Positions 22,573 through 33,912 of a DNA stretch of 64,000 nt are shown here, piece by piece. Each line of letters starts with the position of its first letter. Within the stretch, counting starts at the first letter, position 1. Under the pieces are notes generated by a model. The model worked only from the letters and a program-made list of their open reading frames with translations. It had not been told where the DNA came from and did not search any database. Source of the DNA: Bromus sterilis (taxonomy: Eukaryota; Streptophyta; Magnoliopsida; Poales; Poaceae); the NCBI GenBank assembly GCA_950022295.1, contig OX465596.1, forward strand, positions 215,605,501 to 215,669,500, in the 5' to 3' direction. The translations under genes and the position numbers were made by a program.

Positions 22573-25500
22573 TGTGTTGGGATCAAAGTCATCTTGCATC
22601 ATGTTAAAAATTTCAACATAAATCATTGAAATCAAATTCGAAAGCAAAATGGGAGAAGGAACCCCCCCCAGATGAATTAATTCAAAAGGCCAGATAAAAA
22701 TCTTTTCCAAAAATTCATGTTAGATTTTTGAAAAGTCTTATAGATGAGTGTGATCACAGATCAAGTGATGTGGGACCCACCCCATGCTAATGGATTTTTT
22801 AAATATTCAAACAGTGCCTTGGAATTAATCAAAAACCCCTATTTGAGTTAAGATTCAAATTATTTGAATTTTAAAAAATGTTAAAAATTTATAAGTGGCT
22901 AGTATATTATTTGGTAAGGCCATATAAAAATTATGAGCATTTAATAAATTTTTTTGCTATTTTATTTAGCAAAACCAAAACAAAGACAGAAAAGAAATTA
23001 GAAAAACAGAAAGTAGCCCACTTACCTCAGGCCCTAGGCCCAACTTACCTGTACCGCAAACCAAGCCTTCTAGCCCCTTGTCGTCTTCCCCCGACGCGGC
23101 AAGCAACTCGCTGGAGCACATGCCCGCGCCGGCGGCAGCTACCTGCCTGCCTGGCCTGTCCCTGGCTTTCTACGCGCGCCACGGAGACTCCCGTTTCCGT
23201 CTCGTCCACTTCCCCCTCTCCAAAGCAAGCTCCTCCCTCTCTCTCACCGGAATCGGAGACGCCCGAAGCTTGCGCCAGGACGCGCCGCCGCACCCGGTTG
23301 TCCACCGGCCTCATCGAGCTGCCACAAGATGTCCAGGATGCGCGCCGTGCTCACCTTCGTCGCCGTGCAGAAGTAATCGGGCTCGGAGCCACTTTAGCCG
23401 CCGCAATCGTCGTCGCCATCTCGTCGGAGCCGCCGCGCGCCATCATCGATTCCATCGCCACCGGCGCCCCTCTGCCCTCCCCGACCTCGTCGTCACACTC
23501 AGGGTGAGCAGCAACCCTTTTCCCCTCAACTAAATAGCCCCCTCTCGCCCCCTAGCTCGATCCGCCATGGGATCCGGGCAAGGTTGCCGCCGCGGTTGAC
23601 CATACGCTCGCTCCCGTGCGCCTTCGTCCTCACCATCGTGTCCTTAGTACTCCCGGAGCCCCCAGAAGACGAGCAAGCTACTCCACGCGTTGAACCGTGC
23701 ACCCTAGCGCCACTCGCGTCATCGCCGTGCCTCGGACCGCCGCCGTTCAGGTCACCGCCGTCACGTCGGGCCTCCCCGTGGTCACCCGACTCGCCTAGGT
23801 GAAGCGCACGTTCGAGGGCTACCTTCTGGTGGTCTCGGCGTGCGATTTGGTGGCCGAGAGCACCCTCCCCGTGTGCACCGCCGTGGCCAGGCCACCGGCG
23901 TCAAGCCGCCGGTGGGTTAACCCTTAACCCCGCACTAATCCACCCCCCTGGGTCACTTACAGGTGGGGCCCCTAGCCCTTCACCCCTCTGTTATTTTTTA
24001 AACAGAGAGGGATTAACCCCACTGTGGTTGACCACTGGACCCCACACGTCAGCCCCCCCTGACGTCACCCTTGCACAGTGCTGACGCAGTAATGAATTTC
24101 CAGTATAAAAAGAATTCAAGAAATTACAGAAATTCCAGAAAAGGGCTGAAACTTTGGAAATTCATAGAAAATTCATATTAAATCCAAATTGGACAAATAA
24201 TATATGAAAAATGATCAGGAGAAAATAAGCTATCCAAATATCCAACTTTCAACCATGTTTGAGTTTAATTTAAATTGGGACTAGTAGCATTTGTCATTTG
24301 ATTTAATTGGAATTTATTCAAATTAAATTCAAATACTTTTGCAACTTGAACCATGGCAACATACTACATTTCAATCACACATCAGAGGCATATCATACAC
24401 ATTTCAAAATGGGTTAACTTGATCAAACAATGTCATATGTAACTTGGCTAAAATGAATTCAAATTGGAGTTTTAATTTGCAATTCAATTTGCAATATACT
24501 CCATTTAGAAGGAATTGCTTCACACATCAAAGCATATACATCAAGTTTGAACCTTCAATAATGTGATTGTGCATTGTATTTACTTTTCTACCTTGTTTGT
24601 CTTTTGTCGAGTAAAGGTGGAACCGGAACAGGAGGCTGCCCCATTCATTGAAGACCCCGAACCCGAACCTCGTCAGCAAGGCAAGCAAACCCCCATTGAT
24701 CATGTCGATAAAATCCTACTTCCCTCTCATGTCTCGCTTATGCATTGTATAGGATGATTACCATGCTACGTTTCTACCGCATAGATGAACCCATTCCTTT
24801 CCATGACCTATCATTTGTCATAGTAGTAGGCAAACCACAATCCTAGCAACTGTAGGAGTTGATTGATATCATGTGGCCCCTGCAATTGTTACTGCTTATT
24901 GCATGCTTAGAATGATACCATGTTGATACTGTTATGTGAGTCGGGATGGTAGTGATCATGTTGATGTTGGTGGAAAGTTGTTGGTGAATCTACCCTAATA
25001 CAAGGTGAACGATGAGTGGCTGTGTAGGAGTACACGGTGGGTTGTCTCGTTGAACACCGCCCTAAGTCCGAGTTCTTGTGTGGTGATCCAAGATGAAGAG
25101 TACAACCACACATTGGGCTCACTGACCCCTCTCAACCTATTAACTCATCCCTTTCGATGTCCAGATGTCGCAATAGTTCGGAGTTCTGGTAGGTTTGTGG
25201 CCTGGCTGCTAAGTGAGAGAACGGCTCATCCGAGACCGGCTTGTGCACCACGCAAACATCACTTGGATCCACTTCGGTAAACCGGCCGGGTTCACGATAG
25301 TGGTAGCCAACCCAGGTAGGTGGCTTTCTCGGACTAAATAGGCTAAGAGGTAACAGTTGTGGTGAGCATCCTCGCCGACACTTCTTGAACGGTGTCGAGT
25401 ACAAGGCGGTAACAGATGATCATGTGTGTGTAGCGGTACACCCCTGCAGGGTTAACAAAACTATTCGAATAGCCGCGTCCGCGGTTAAGGACTTCTTGGA

Positions 25501-26602
25501 AAGCTTAGCTTGATTATTAGACAACTTGAACTGTATACTTCTAAAACACACCAAGATAAGTGTGAGTGCTATGGCGTGCTTTCTCGTGGGGAAGTCGAGG
25601 AAGGCACCATAGTGGTGTAATTGGTTGGAGAAAGTAGTGGACTCGTGTACGCTTCTTACCTCAAGTCTGGTACTCGTAGTTCAGGATTAGCCAAGTCAAA
25701 GCTGGCACTTCTGCAAGTGAAACCCCACCTACCTTTACCTTGATTCATGTGCATGAGTAGTATAGTTCCTATGTAAGTCTTGCTCAGTACGACTTTGTAC
25801 TCACGTTTGCTTATTCTATGTTTTAGATGAACCCACTGACCCCGAAGGTGGTTTCTTCATCGAGCTCGACGACTGACGATCAAGCTAGTCTAGTCCCAGT
25901 CAGACGACTGGTTCCCTCGTGGAGGGCTTGTGTTTAAATAAGGCTTCTTAAGCCATTTGTTAAACTTGTCTGTACTCAGACATACTTTGCTTCCGCTTGT
26001 TGTTGTAATGTTGGATCACATACTTGTGATCTCTGTGTGCACTCTGTAAGAGTTATCAATAAAATGTATACATTGTAGAGAATTGCAATGATACCTGCTG
26101 TTCATACAAGGCATGTGTGCTGCGTGTATGTTTATAACATACATGTCTTTGTATGGGTTTTCGAGACCTTAGTTGTGATCTGGCTAGCGGTCTTTTACAC
26201 CAAGTGGCCCTTAGATGTGCGCAGCTTGGGGCATCGCGATGCGATTGCTCGAGACTCCATCTCGTGCACACTTTGTGGTAAGATTGAGCCCGCCCTAGAC
26301 CCCGACTAAGTGATCGGGCTCGAGTAAGTCTATGTAAGAGTTACGAGATAGTCGATAGTATGGTTGAGGCGACTTGTCTGTGAATATGGGAGTTCATCAC
26401 CCATATCATTAGACTTGTGTGTGGACGATGAGGACCCATCTCAGTTGATCATCCGGCCTGGATGGGATGCCCCTCACGTACGATGCTTTCCGAGAACGTT
26501 CTGTGCTTGGCCTTGTCTGCTTAGACAAGTGGGTACGGTTCTCGGCTCTCCATATGACTATGTCGAAGCAGGACTTGCATACGCTAACCCCGGGTCCCGA
26601 CA
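22550..26602 (+). repeat. Chromovirus 3' LTR
   Basis: 4053 bp, collinear with 12526-16580. Motif CTATTCGAATAGCCGCGTCC at 25461, TATA-like box at 25933, AATAAA at 26058. It ends CCCGACA at 26602, followed by CTTCC. Confidence 0.93.
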
Positions 26603-26908
26603 CTTCCACCAAAGTAGGCTTACGCCAAAGTATGCTTTTGCCAGAGTAGGCTTCCGCCAAAGTAGGCTTTCGCCTGAATACAACTGTAAAAGAGTCGGCA
26701 ACACGCCAACGACTCCTCGTGAGCAAACGAATAAGACCTACCACAAACAACATGTAGGGTATTTACCGGATGATGTTTCCCGGGGCCTCAAGCTGTATAA
26801 ATCGCGTTTTACTTTCTCTGTGATGTTTCTTGTTCCTCGTACACTCGTAGCAAAGGCCCCATAATCAAGTCCGACTCTTCGGACATCTGCCGTGACTTTC
26901 CCACGACT
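26603..26908 (+). repeat. 5' LTR of the non-autonomous element, right part
   Basis: 26603-26607 is the second CTTCC target duplication of the chromovirus. The 16-bp AAAGTAGGCTT(T/C)CGCC array then continues to about 26675, followed by sequence matching 31629-31863 of the 3' LTR. It ends near 26908, just before the primer-binding-like site. Confidence 0.85.
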
Positions 26909-26910
26909 GT

Positions 26911-26922
26911 TGGCACCCACCG
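26911..26922 (+). promoter_or_regulatory. Primer-binding-like site of the non-autonomous element
   Basis: TGGCACCCACCG directly follows the 5' LTR end. Many plant LTR elements carry TGGCGCCCACCG here, so one base is changed. Confidence 0.55.
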
Positions 26923-28454
26923 TTGGGCCTTCTCACAAGGTTGTTGTCCTCTTGGAGGAAGTACTCACATGAATCGAGAAACTCGTGATCGGCCAGACAA
27001 AGAAGAACCGGCACGAACGAATCTAAATCGACAAATCGAAGGTCCGCCGACTCTGGCAGGACTCAATCCGAGTCGGGTGCATTGCAATCCCTGTTCCTTC
27101 GACATATACATCAAGATCTACATCAAGCTCATGAAGAAAGCATGAGAAAATTCAAGCGCACGACTCGAAACTCGACTTCAATGAAGGCCCTCGCGCGCAG
27201 CCTGCAGGACCGAAAAAACATCTTCATTGCGGACGCACCCGGCGGTGACCCGGTAATAATCTTGAAGATACCTTCAGTGGAAAGATTCAAAATTCAAATA
27301 GCCAGAAGTTGTTAAAATTTCAGATAATTCCAACGGTTAGATCTCCCTAGCCGGCTCCTACACTGAACCACTTTCGAAATCTGGCAGAACTCCGAACGAC
27401 TTCAGAAAAAAATTCCCGAGGTCGACTCGTAAATCAAGTTGAAGATCCCTCCGGTGGAAAGCTGCGGGATATATTCCTTTACTACCACAAAATATTTCAG
27501 AAAATTCCAACGGTTAGATCTCCGTGGCCGACTCCCGCACTACAACGTGTTTTCTGATCTACGCGAGATCGCGAATTCCAATCGCGAATTCGGCTCAACT
27601 TATCACCGGTCCGCACTTCGTACATTGGACAACTACCTTTTGAGGAATTCATCAGGTGATATATCTCCTACACCATTGCTCTACGAATTTATTCTATCAA
27701 GAATTTTATTATCTGTTTGCGCAATATTGTGCACGCAGGTTCAGGAGATATATTATTTTCTGTGGCCATGCCGGTTTGCCTCGTTTCATGCCGGCTCACA
27801 ACGCCACAATCGATGTCAACATATACGTCGTCTTACAACATCTCTCTTAATAGACACATATGCATCGGCTTAAAACCGCTTGGCTCTCGCTATTGCCGGC
27901 TCGACATATTGGCCGGACTATCAACCGCTGACTCCAACGAAGATCAGCCACAACCTCACAACGGTTGCCTTCCATGGTTTTCTGGGTTTTCTCTGCATCA
28001 TCAGATCAATGCTTGTTTCTTAATCAAGCCAGATACATGGAGTCCCTAGCCGACTCCTCGAGTCGACTCAAGACTCGAGGGCTACACCTCCTATAGGATC
28101 CATCGGAGATTGAGATATATTATGTTTCAACGACGGATTATAATTGACCATCACAGATTTTGGTCCATTTTTTTTTATGGTAAAATCCCAGCTCAGATTC
28201 CGGTTCATCAGGAAAATTCCGGCTCATTCATTGAGTACCGGATCATCGGTAAAATGTCGTCCCAGATCTCGGTTCGATAGAAAAATTCCGGCTCTTTCAT
28301 TAAGTTTTGGATCATCGGAAAAATCCCGGCTCCTTTCTCGAGTTCCGGTTTATTGGAAAATCTCGGCTCCACAATGAGATTCCGGGTCATCGAAAATTCT
28401 GGCTCCTTTATGAATCCAGAACCATTACAAAACACAGGATTTTTCCATAAATAT

Positions 28455-28577
28455 ATAAGTCGACCTTCGTCGCACCAGCTCTCGCCGCACAAAATATAAG
28501 TCGACTTTCGTCGCATCGGCTTTCGCCATATAAAATACAAGTCGACTCTCGTCGCACCGGCTTTTGCCATACTAAGG
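28455..28577 (+). repeat. Three 41-bp tandem units
   Basis: Units start ATAAGTCGAC, ATAAGTCGAC and ACAAGTCGAC and share TCGTCGCA and CGCC positions at a constant 41-base period. Confidence 0.85.
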
Positions 28578-29391
28578 TACGCCAACCTTGGTCATGCCAA
28601 ATTCTCCATACATTGCATCTTATGAACTACGAATTTACTCCCTTCTCATCTCGCATCATACACTAAATGTCATGATGCATTGCATCTTCTGCATTCTCAT
28701 ATCTCAGAGACCTGGGGGCTTGATCAACCCCTCTATTGGTACTAAGCATGTATATTGCTTATTCAGGGGAATCGGGTGGGGGGGCTCGATGACATTCATC
28801 GACTCTTATCTGAGAACTCGGCATATATATGTAAAACTCCACATGTGTATGGCTTATTCAGGGGAAGTAGGGGAGATCAATGGAATCCATCGACTCTTAT
28901 CCGAATAAATCCCGGCATATAAATGATCTGTCTAACCACGCCTTAATCTTGGCCTGTATAGCTCAAGCTCATACGACCTACGTGTACCCAACTTAAGTCT
29001 CAAAACCTTGGGGCTTATAGAAACGCCTATCGAGTTTGGGTTTAAGCACAAGGAACGCTAGTCATATGTGCCGGCTTACAGAGAGGTTTCGACTCCTGGA
29101 TAACCCTATAATCTCTCTCAACGCGAGAAGATGAGTCATGTTCAATCTAGAGTCGACTTCTATATGAGCCTTTGCACTTTAATTTTTTCATACATCAACA
29201 TCATAGAATTTTTTTTCTTTTGCTACCATTTTTCCTGAAAACCTTATGGCATACACACCGACTTGAAAAATAATATGGCTCGGCTGTAACCGTGGCAAGC
29301 TAGCACAAATACTGGCTTTCTTCAAAGCGCTTTTAAAACACTAGCATTGTCAACGGAAACACCAACATATTTCAATAACCGCATTATCCTG

Positions 29392-29517
29392 TGTGACTCG
29401 GTATGATGCAAAGATGATCATACCAACTCATGGGGACTACAACTCGAATTTCTCTGTGACTCGGCATGACGCAATGATGATCATACCGACTCATGGGGAC
29501 TATACTTTGCAATTATC
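29392..29517 (+). repeat. 63-bp tandem duplication
   Basis: TGTGACTCGG recurs at 29392 and 29455, each followed by a GATGATCATACC block and CTCATGGGGACTA. A weaker third start (TATGATTCGG) follows. Confidence 0.8.
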
Positions 29518-30923
29518 TATGATTCGGCAAAACATGTCGATTCACACGTAACAAAAGTGAACCCGTCCCAGTCTAAGCGCATTGGCCGACTCTACAAAAT
29601 GTCGTCAAGTTTTTCTGAGAAAAAGGGAACGCAAACAAGAGTGGACCCGGCCTAGTTCAAACAATGTTTACCGTCTTTACTAAAAGACCTTTCAAAACTG
29701 ATCTAAGCACAAGGACCGCCATCTACTACTCATAAAGACGGCCTCCGAGAAGCTTCCCCTATGAAGTTAGCCGACTCCCAGAAGTTACACTAGCTCAGAT
29801 AAAAATTATATTCTCTTCTGACTCAGCTGTAAATGTTGTAAGCCGGAACAATAACGACTCTCTTCAACAGCATATTCAATCCATATATCAGAGGATGAAG
29901 TTTTCCAAAGAAACGACTATCAAAGTCAAAAACAAAGAAGGACCAAAGTCCAAACCAGGCTGACTTTTGGCATCCAAAGGCCAAAAGGCAAATTCAAGAT
30001 AGAATATCACAAGGTATCTGACCACACGCTGGTCACAAGCCATGGAACATGTTTTCCAAACCCATCACCTGGGGGCTACAATATTTGAGGATATCCACCA
30101 AGTCATCACAAGGGTCGGTTTTTCCCAAACACACCGACTTTATCAAGGGAGCCTGTCAAGACATAACAGTTGGCACACATTATTTCGGGTTACTGAAGGA
30201 AACATATTCCAGTACTCGAAGGGCCACTTTATTTGGAAGCTTGGAACACAACCCATCATATTTACTAGCTTCAACCAACAAGCATCCTCTAGTTTTTATC
30301 AGCAAACAAGTATTTGCTGACTTCTACAAAATTTATCGTCTTTGGCATATGATCGACGACTTTGGTAGACAAGTATCTGCCGACTTCACGAAATAAAAAT
30401 TCATGCAAGCAAGAGAAACCGACACTTGCGGCTGCACAAATTGAAAGATTTGTCATCAAGAAATTATAAAGTCCCAGGATGATGCGGGCGAGCAACCCAG
30501 CACTTCGGAGCTACACCAGCAAGGCTATTTTATATACAAAACCCCAAGTCATCATGAGATGATAAACTCGGAGCTTGGGAGCTACAAGTGATATGGACAT
30601 AAAATTTCCCGTAACAAAATTCCCTAGTCCTTTGAATCCCTAGTCCTTTGACAAGACATAGAAGAGAAAAAGCAACATTGAACCCAAACATGGAAGAGTT
30701 CAAAATTGAATCCTATCGGGTTCATTGACATGAATCAGTGGAGCAAGCCGGCTTAATGGTTTGGTCTCCAGACCCGGTCTTTATCCTAACTATTCATTAT
30801 ACTGGAAGTTTACCATGGACGCGCACCCAGCGTTCTCTTCTACGACAATCCCATTGCCACGTAAAGGAAGAGGAAAAATGAAGTCGACGCCAAGATTGCG
30901 TCCAAGCTAAACTTGGGGGCTAC

Positions 30924-31863
30924 TGTCGGGGGGATCACTCACAGCTAAGACTCGGCCAGAAGATAGCACCCAAAAGGAAGACTCAGCCAGAAGACAAGTC
31001 CTAGAGACTAGAGTCGGCTGACATGAGTCACCTACATTAGCCGGCTTCCATGAGTCACCTCCATAAGTCGGTTGACATGAGTCACCTCCATGGGTCGGCT
31101 TCCATGAGTCACCTCCATGAGTCGGCTGACATGAGACTCTCCTCTACAGGAGTCAGCCAAACAGGGGACTCTGCTCTAAAGGTGTTGGCCAGACAGGGGA
31201 CTCTCCTCTACAGGACTCGGCCAGACAGGGGACTCTCCTCTACAGGAGTCGGCCATACAGGAGACTCTCCTCAACAGGAGTCGGCCAGACAGGAGACTCT
31301 CCTCTATAGGAGTCCACTTAACTTGGAAGATTACAAGACTTAGAGTAGGACTCGGATTGATATCCGACTTGTAATACAAGACGAGACTAGTTTGTATCAG
31401 AATAGGACTCTACATGTAAGCTTCCCCCTTCCACCTATATAAGGAGGGGTAGGGTGCCCATAGAGGCCAAGTTCTCCAGAAACAAAATTAGGCTTCCGCC
31501 AAAGTAGGCTTTCGCCAGAGTAGGCTTTCGCCGGAGTAGGCTTCCGCCAAAGTAGGCTTCCGCCAAAGTAAGATTTTGCCAGAGTAGGCTTCCGCCAAAT
31601 TAGGCTTTCGCCAAAGTAGGTTTTCGCCTGAATACAACTGTAAAAGAGTCGGCGACACGCCAATGACTCCTCGTGAGCAAAGGAATAAGACCTAGACACA
31701 AACAACATGTAGGGTCTTTACCAGACGATGTTTCCCGGGGCCTGAAGCTGTATAAATCGCGTTTCTCTTTCTCTTTGACGTTTCTTCTTCCTCGTACACT
31801 CGTAGCAAAGGCCCCATAATCAAGTACGACTCTTCGGACATCTGCCGTGACTTTCCCACGACT
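30924..31863 (+). repeat. 3' LTR of the non-autonomous element
   Basis: 940 bp, starting TGTCGGGGGGATCAC after a polypurine tract. It has TGAGTCA-containing units (31020-31130), GACTCTCCTCTACAGGAGTC-type units (31134-31312), TATA box TATATAA (31436-31442), and nine 16-bp units (31485-31628). It matches the split 5' LTR block for block. Confidence 0.88.
31485..31628 (+). repeat. Nine tandem 16-bp units downstream of the LTR TATA box
   Basis: Units of the form AAAGTAGGCTTTCGCC with small changes, exactly 9 x 16 bp. They begin about 45 bases after the TATA box, so they should lie in the transcribed leader. The same array in the 5' LTR is the chromovirus target. Confidence 0.9.
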
Positions 31864-31868
31864 GTTGT

Positions 31869-31968
31869 TGAACCCGAAGATGCCGTCATTTATGACGACA
31901 CGCGTGATAGTGATGATGATCCATCAATTGATCCTAGAGAAGAGACGGATGATCCTGACTATTGTTAG
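31869..31968 (+). pseudogene. CACTA transposase C-terminal tail (continuation of 8274-11859)
   Basis: Directly after the 5-bp target duplication GTTGT, the acidic frame that broke off at 11859 resumes and runs 33 codons (Asp/Glu-rich) to TAG at 31966-31968. The frame matches exactly when one copy of the duplication is counted. This proves the 20-kb LTR element went into the coding exon. The tail has no known catalytic role. Confidence 0.85.
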
Positions 31969-32098
31969 TTGCATGAATCCCATCTTTAAATATATGTATA
32001 TATATTCTCATTATAGTAATTAGTTTTTTCTTTTGTAGTAGTATTATGTCCTTTTCTCATTTGTACTAATTTCTTTTACTATGCTTTCTGGCAGGTTC

Positions 32099-33110
32099 AT
32101 GATAGATATGGAGGGCGAGACCTCCGCGGGTGGTTCTTCGTCACGAGGTAGGGGCCGGGGTACTACGCTCGCACCAGGGACTCTACAAAGGTCTTTTCTC
32201 GAGAGTATGTCCTCGCCTCCTACTTCTGAGGTGCCCAAGGGGAGAGGAGGTCGGACGAAGAGGGGCGGGAGAGGAGGCAGAGCAGGTGGTGGCCACACGA
32301 GAGGGAGGCGGACAGCTGCGCCTTCCTCGCCAGCACCTCCGGCTGATTCACCAGAGCACATGGTGGATCCCTCCTCGGAGAGTCCCGTGATTGAGGAGGA
32401 GGCTACATCCTAGCGGATGTCCAGGGGTCCGTGGCCGGAGGTGGAGACGCCCGAGGGGGAGGTTGGTGAAGAGAGGCAGGTTGGTGAAGAGGAGGCGGTT
32501 CCCACTGATGATGAGGCTGAGGGGGCTGAGGGTAACACCGTGTACTAGCGTGGGGGTACACGGCTCCCGGCTGAGCTGGTGGCTCCCGCCCATAGGTCAT
32601 TGATTACGCCTGATGGAGAGACGTAAGTGCACTAAATTACTTTGTTTCAGTACGCCGAGGTTTATGCAAATATCTGATGGCTTTTTTAGTTTTTTGTATT
32701 GCAAGGGTTGGGCATACGCCTCGGGTGTCCGTAATCCCAACGGCATCTTTGGTGTGCTCATCAGGCAGAATTTCCCGGGGTTGGTTCAGTTGCCCGATGA
32801 TGATTCGCCTCCTCAGCCTGGACTCTTTTGGTAGCACTATATAGCTGCCGAGGCCCCGTCAAATACGACCATCAATGGGGTCAAATGCCACACCAGAGCG
32901 GACATGGTGTTGAACGGCTTTTGGGTAATTTATCTTTCACACAATGAGAACTTGAGAATAGCTAGGTAGTTGGTGCACTCATCAGTGTTGTCTCGTGCTA
33001 TTAATTGCAGGTCTATTACAAGGTCGTAGAGTCCATGGAGGAGGAGGCGGGAAAGGTGCTCATCCAAGAGTGCAGGCGCCTCTTGCAGAACACAAGGCAC
33101 GAGTTGCGAG
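32099..33110 (+). pseudogene. Second CACTA gene (TNPA-like/Transposase_24-type), truncated
   Basis: Starts about 130 bases after the transposase stop. The first exon is Gly/Arg-rich then acidic (about 32099-32622), with in-frame stops TAG 32411 and TAG 32546 and a donor GTAAGT at 32623. A second exon (about 32690-32920) encodes a segment with GVRNPNGIFGVLIRQNFPG, typical of the second ORF product of plant CACTA elements, with another TAG near 32832. A third exon from 33011 encodes an Ala/Glu helical stretch, then merges into chromovirus LTR near 33110. In En/Spm the second product binds the subterminal repeats. Exon limits are by eye; the first acceptor is uncertain. Confidence 0.6.
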
Positions 33111-33912
33111 TGCAGGTTGAGGAAGACGACGACTGCGCACACGATCGACAAGGTCTGGAGGCCAATCTCGGGCTCGGGTTGCGAGCCTCCATGGCTGCGC
33201 TCCGAAGTTCTTCTCGGGTGTCGACGAACTCGGTGAGAGAGGAGGGGAAAGGCGATGCTGAAAGGTGGAATGGCTCCGGGATAGACCTGGGCGTCTCCAG
33301 GCGAGAGGAGAAGGGCAGGGAGGCAGCTGCGTGGCTAGGCGCGGCGTCGGCACCCACGGCATGCACGACACGCACCTATGCGTGCGGCTGCCTAGGGAAG
33401 ACGACAGAGGGGGCTCGTGGGTTGGGCCGGCTGGGGGAATGAGTTGGGCCGAAACACAGGTAAGGCCCTTTTTCTTTATTCTTTCTGTTTTCTTTTCTGC
33501 CATTTGTTTTGACTTAGCTAAATAAAATAGCTATCCATTTTATAAAATCCTCCAAATATTTATGTGGCCTTACAATGCTTATAGCTAGCCACTCACAAAG
33601 TTTGGGGATTTTGGAAATTCAAACAATTTGAATTTCAATTCAAATAAGGGTTTAAATTTAATTCCAAGCTCCTGTTTGAATATTTGAAAAATCCATGATC
33701 ATGGGATTGGTCCCACATCACTTGATATGTGATCACACTCATTATGGGAGTTTGAAAAAATGCAAAAGGCATTTTTGGAGCAACTTTAGTGTGGCCATTT
33801 GAATTAAATTCATCTGTGTTGTTTCTTCTCCCATTTCAATTTCTTTTGAAATTTTTGACTTGATGCAAGTTGATGCTAAACCCTAGCACATACATAACAG
33901 AGGGTTCTGACA
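33111..33912 (-). repeat. Truncated 3' LTR of the minus chromovirus (~800 of ~4000 bp)
   Basis: Starts TGTCAGAACCCTCTGTTA at 33912 (reading leftward) and follows the other LTRs for about 800 bases through the AT-rich block and into the GC-rich block. It then meets CACTA coding sequence near 33110 with no CCCGACA end. A deletion has removed the LTR's outer 3.2 kb, probably with adjacent CACTA DNA. Frames here (for example 33060-33503) are not genes. Confidence 0.75.

Larger units (their letters stand above)
12526..26602 (+). mobile_element. Complete Ty3/gypsy chromovirus (14,077 bp)
   Basis: LTRs 12526-16580 (4055 bp) and 22550-26602 (4053 bp) begin TGTCAGAACC and end CCCGACA. The target duplication is CTTCC (12521-12525, 26603-26607). 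Primer-binding site at 16585, polypurine tract before 22550. Internal part: an extra ORF (17001-17780), then gag-protease-RT-RNase H-integrase-chromodomain in one frame (18112-22572). The chromodomain and domain order put it in the chromovirus branch, probably Tekay-like. Gag-pol has five in-frame stops and no frameshift, so the copy is structurally whole but not autonomous now. In the first ~110 bases the two LTRs differ at six positions, so the insertion is not very recent. Confidence 0.95.
26909..30923 (+). mobile_element. Non-coding internal region of the non-autonomous element, with decayed tandem repeats
   Basis: 4 kb without a recognisable protein; longest open frames are about 100-145 codons with no retroelement motif. 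Repeats by eye: a duplicated TTCCAACGGTTAGATCTCC block (near 27328 and 27507); ~40-bp units around TCCGGCTC and GATCATCGG (28190-28410); three 41-bp units starting at 28455, 28496 and 28537; an imperfect 95-bp duplication with GCTTATTCAGGGG at 28757 and 28852; and a 63-bp duplication with TGTGACTCGG at 29392 and 29455. Confidence 0.7.
11860..31863 (+). mobile_element. Non-autonomous LTR retrotransposon with a nested chromovirus
   Basis: LTRs at 11860-12525 joined to 26608-26908 (5') and 30924-31863 (3', 940 bp) share sequence and begin TGTC(C/G)GGGGGAT. The target duplication is GTTGT (11855-11859, 31864-31868). A primer-binding-like site (TGGCACCCACCG, 26911) follows the 5' LTR; a G-rich polypurine tract (AAACTTGGGGGCTAC) ends at 30923. 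The internal 4 kb (26909-30923) has no frame resembling gag or pol, so it must have used proteins of another family. Exact LTR right ends are ambiguous by a few bases because GTTG occurs on both sides. The primer-binding motif suggests Ty3/gypsy, but the family is unnamed here. Confidence 0.85.
4770..33110 (+). mobile_element. CACTA (En/Spm-type) DNA transposon, interrupted and incomplete
   Basis: The left terminus is CACTACTGGAATTCC at 4770, preceded by GTT (expected 3-bp target duplication). The element's own DNA is 4770-5073, 6617-11859 and 31864 to about 33110; the rest of the span is later insertions. It carries a TNP2-type transposase gene (8274-11859 plus 31869-31968) and a second gene (32099 to about 33110), the usual two-gene CACTA layout. 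No right terminus (CCAGTAGTG with matching subterminal repeats) is found. The right side is joined to a truncated chromovirus LTR near 33110. It is not autonomous: the transposase has stops, a frameshift and a 20-kb insertion. Confidence 0.85.

Noticed and set aside
29392..29517. Tandem duplication as a CRISPR-like array
   Set aside because: Only two clear units, no spacers, and inside a plant retroelement.
33005..33442. 145-codon frame crossing 33110 as one gene
   Set aside because: Its first third is CACTA exon sequence; the rest is the reverse of a chromovirus LTR. A chance fusion at a deletion junction.
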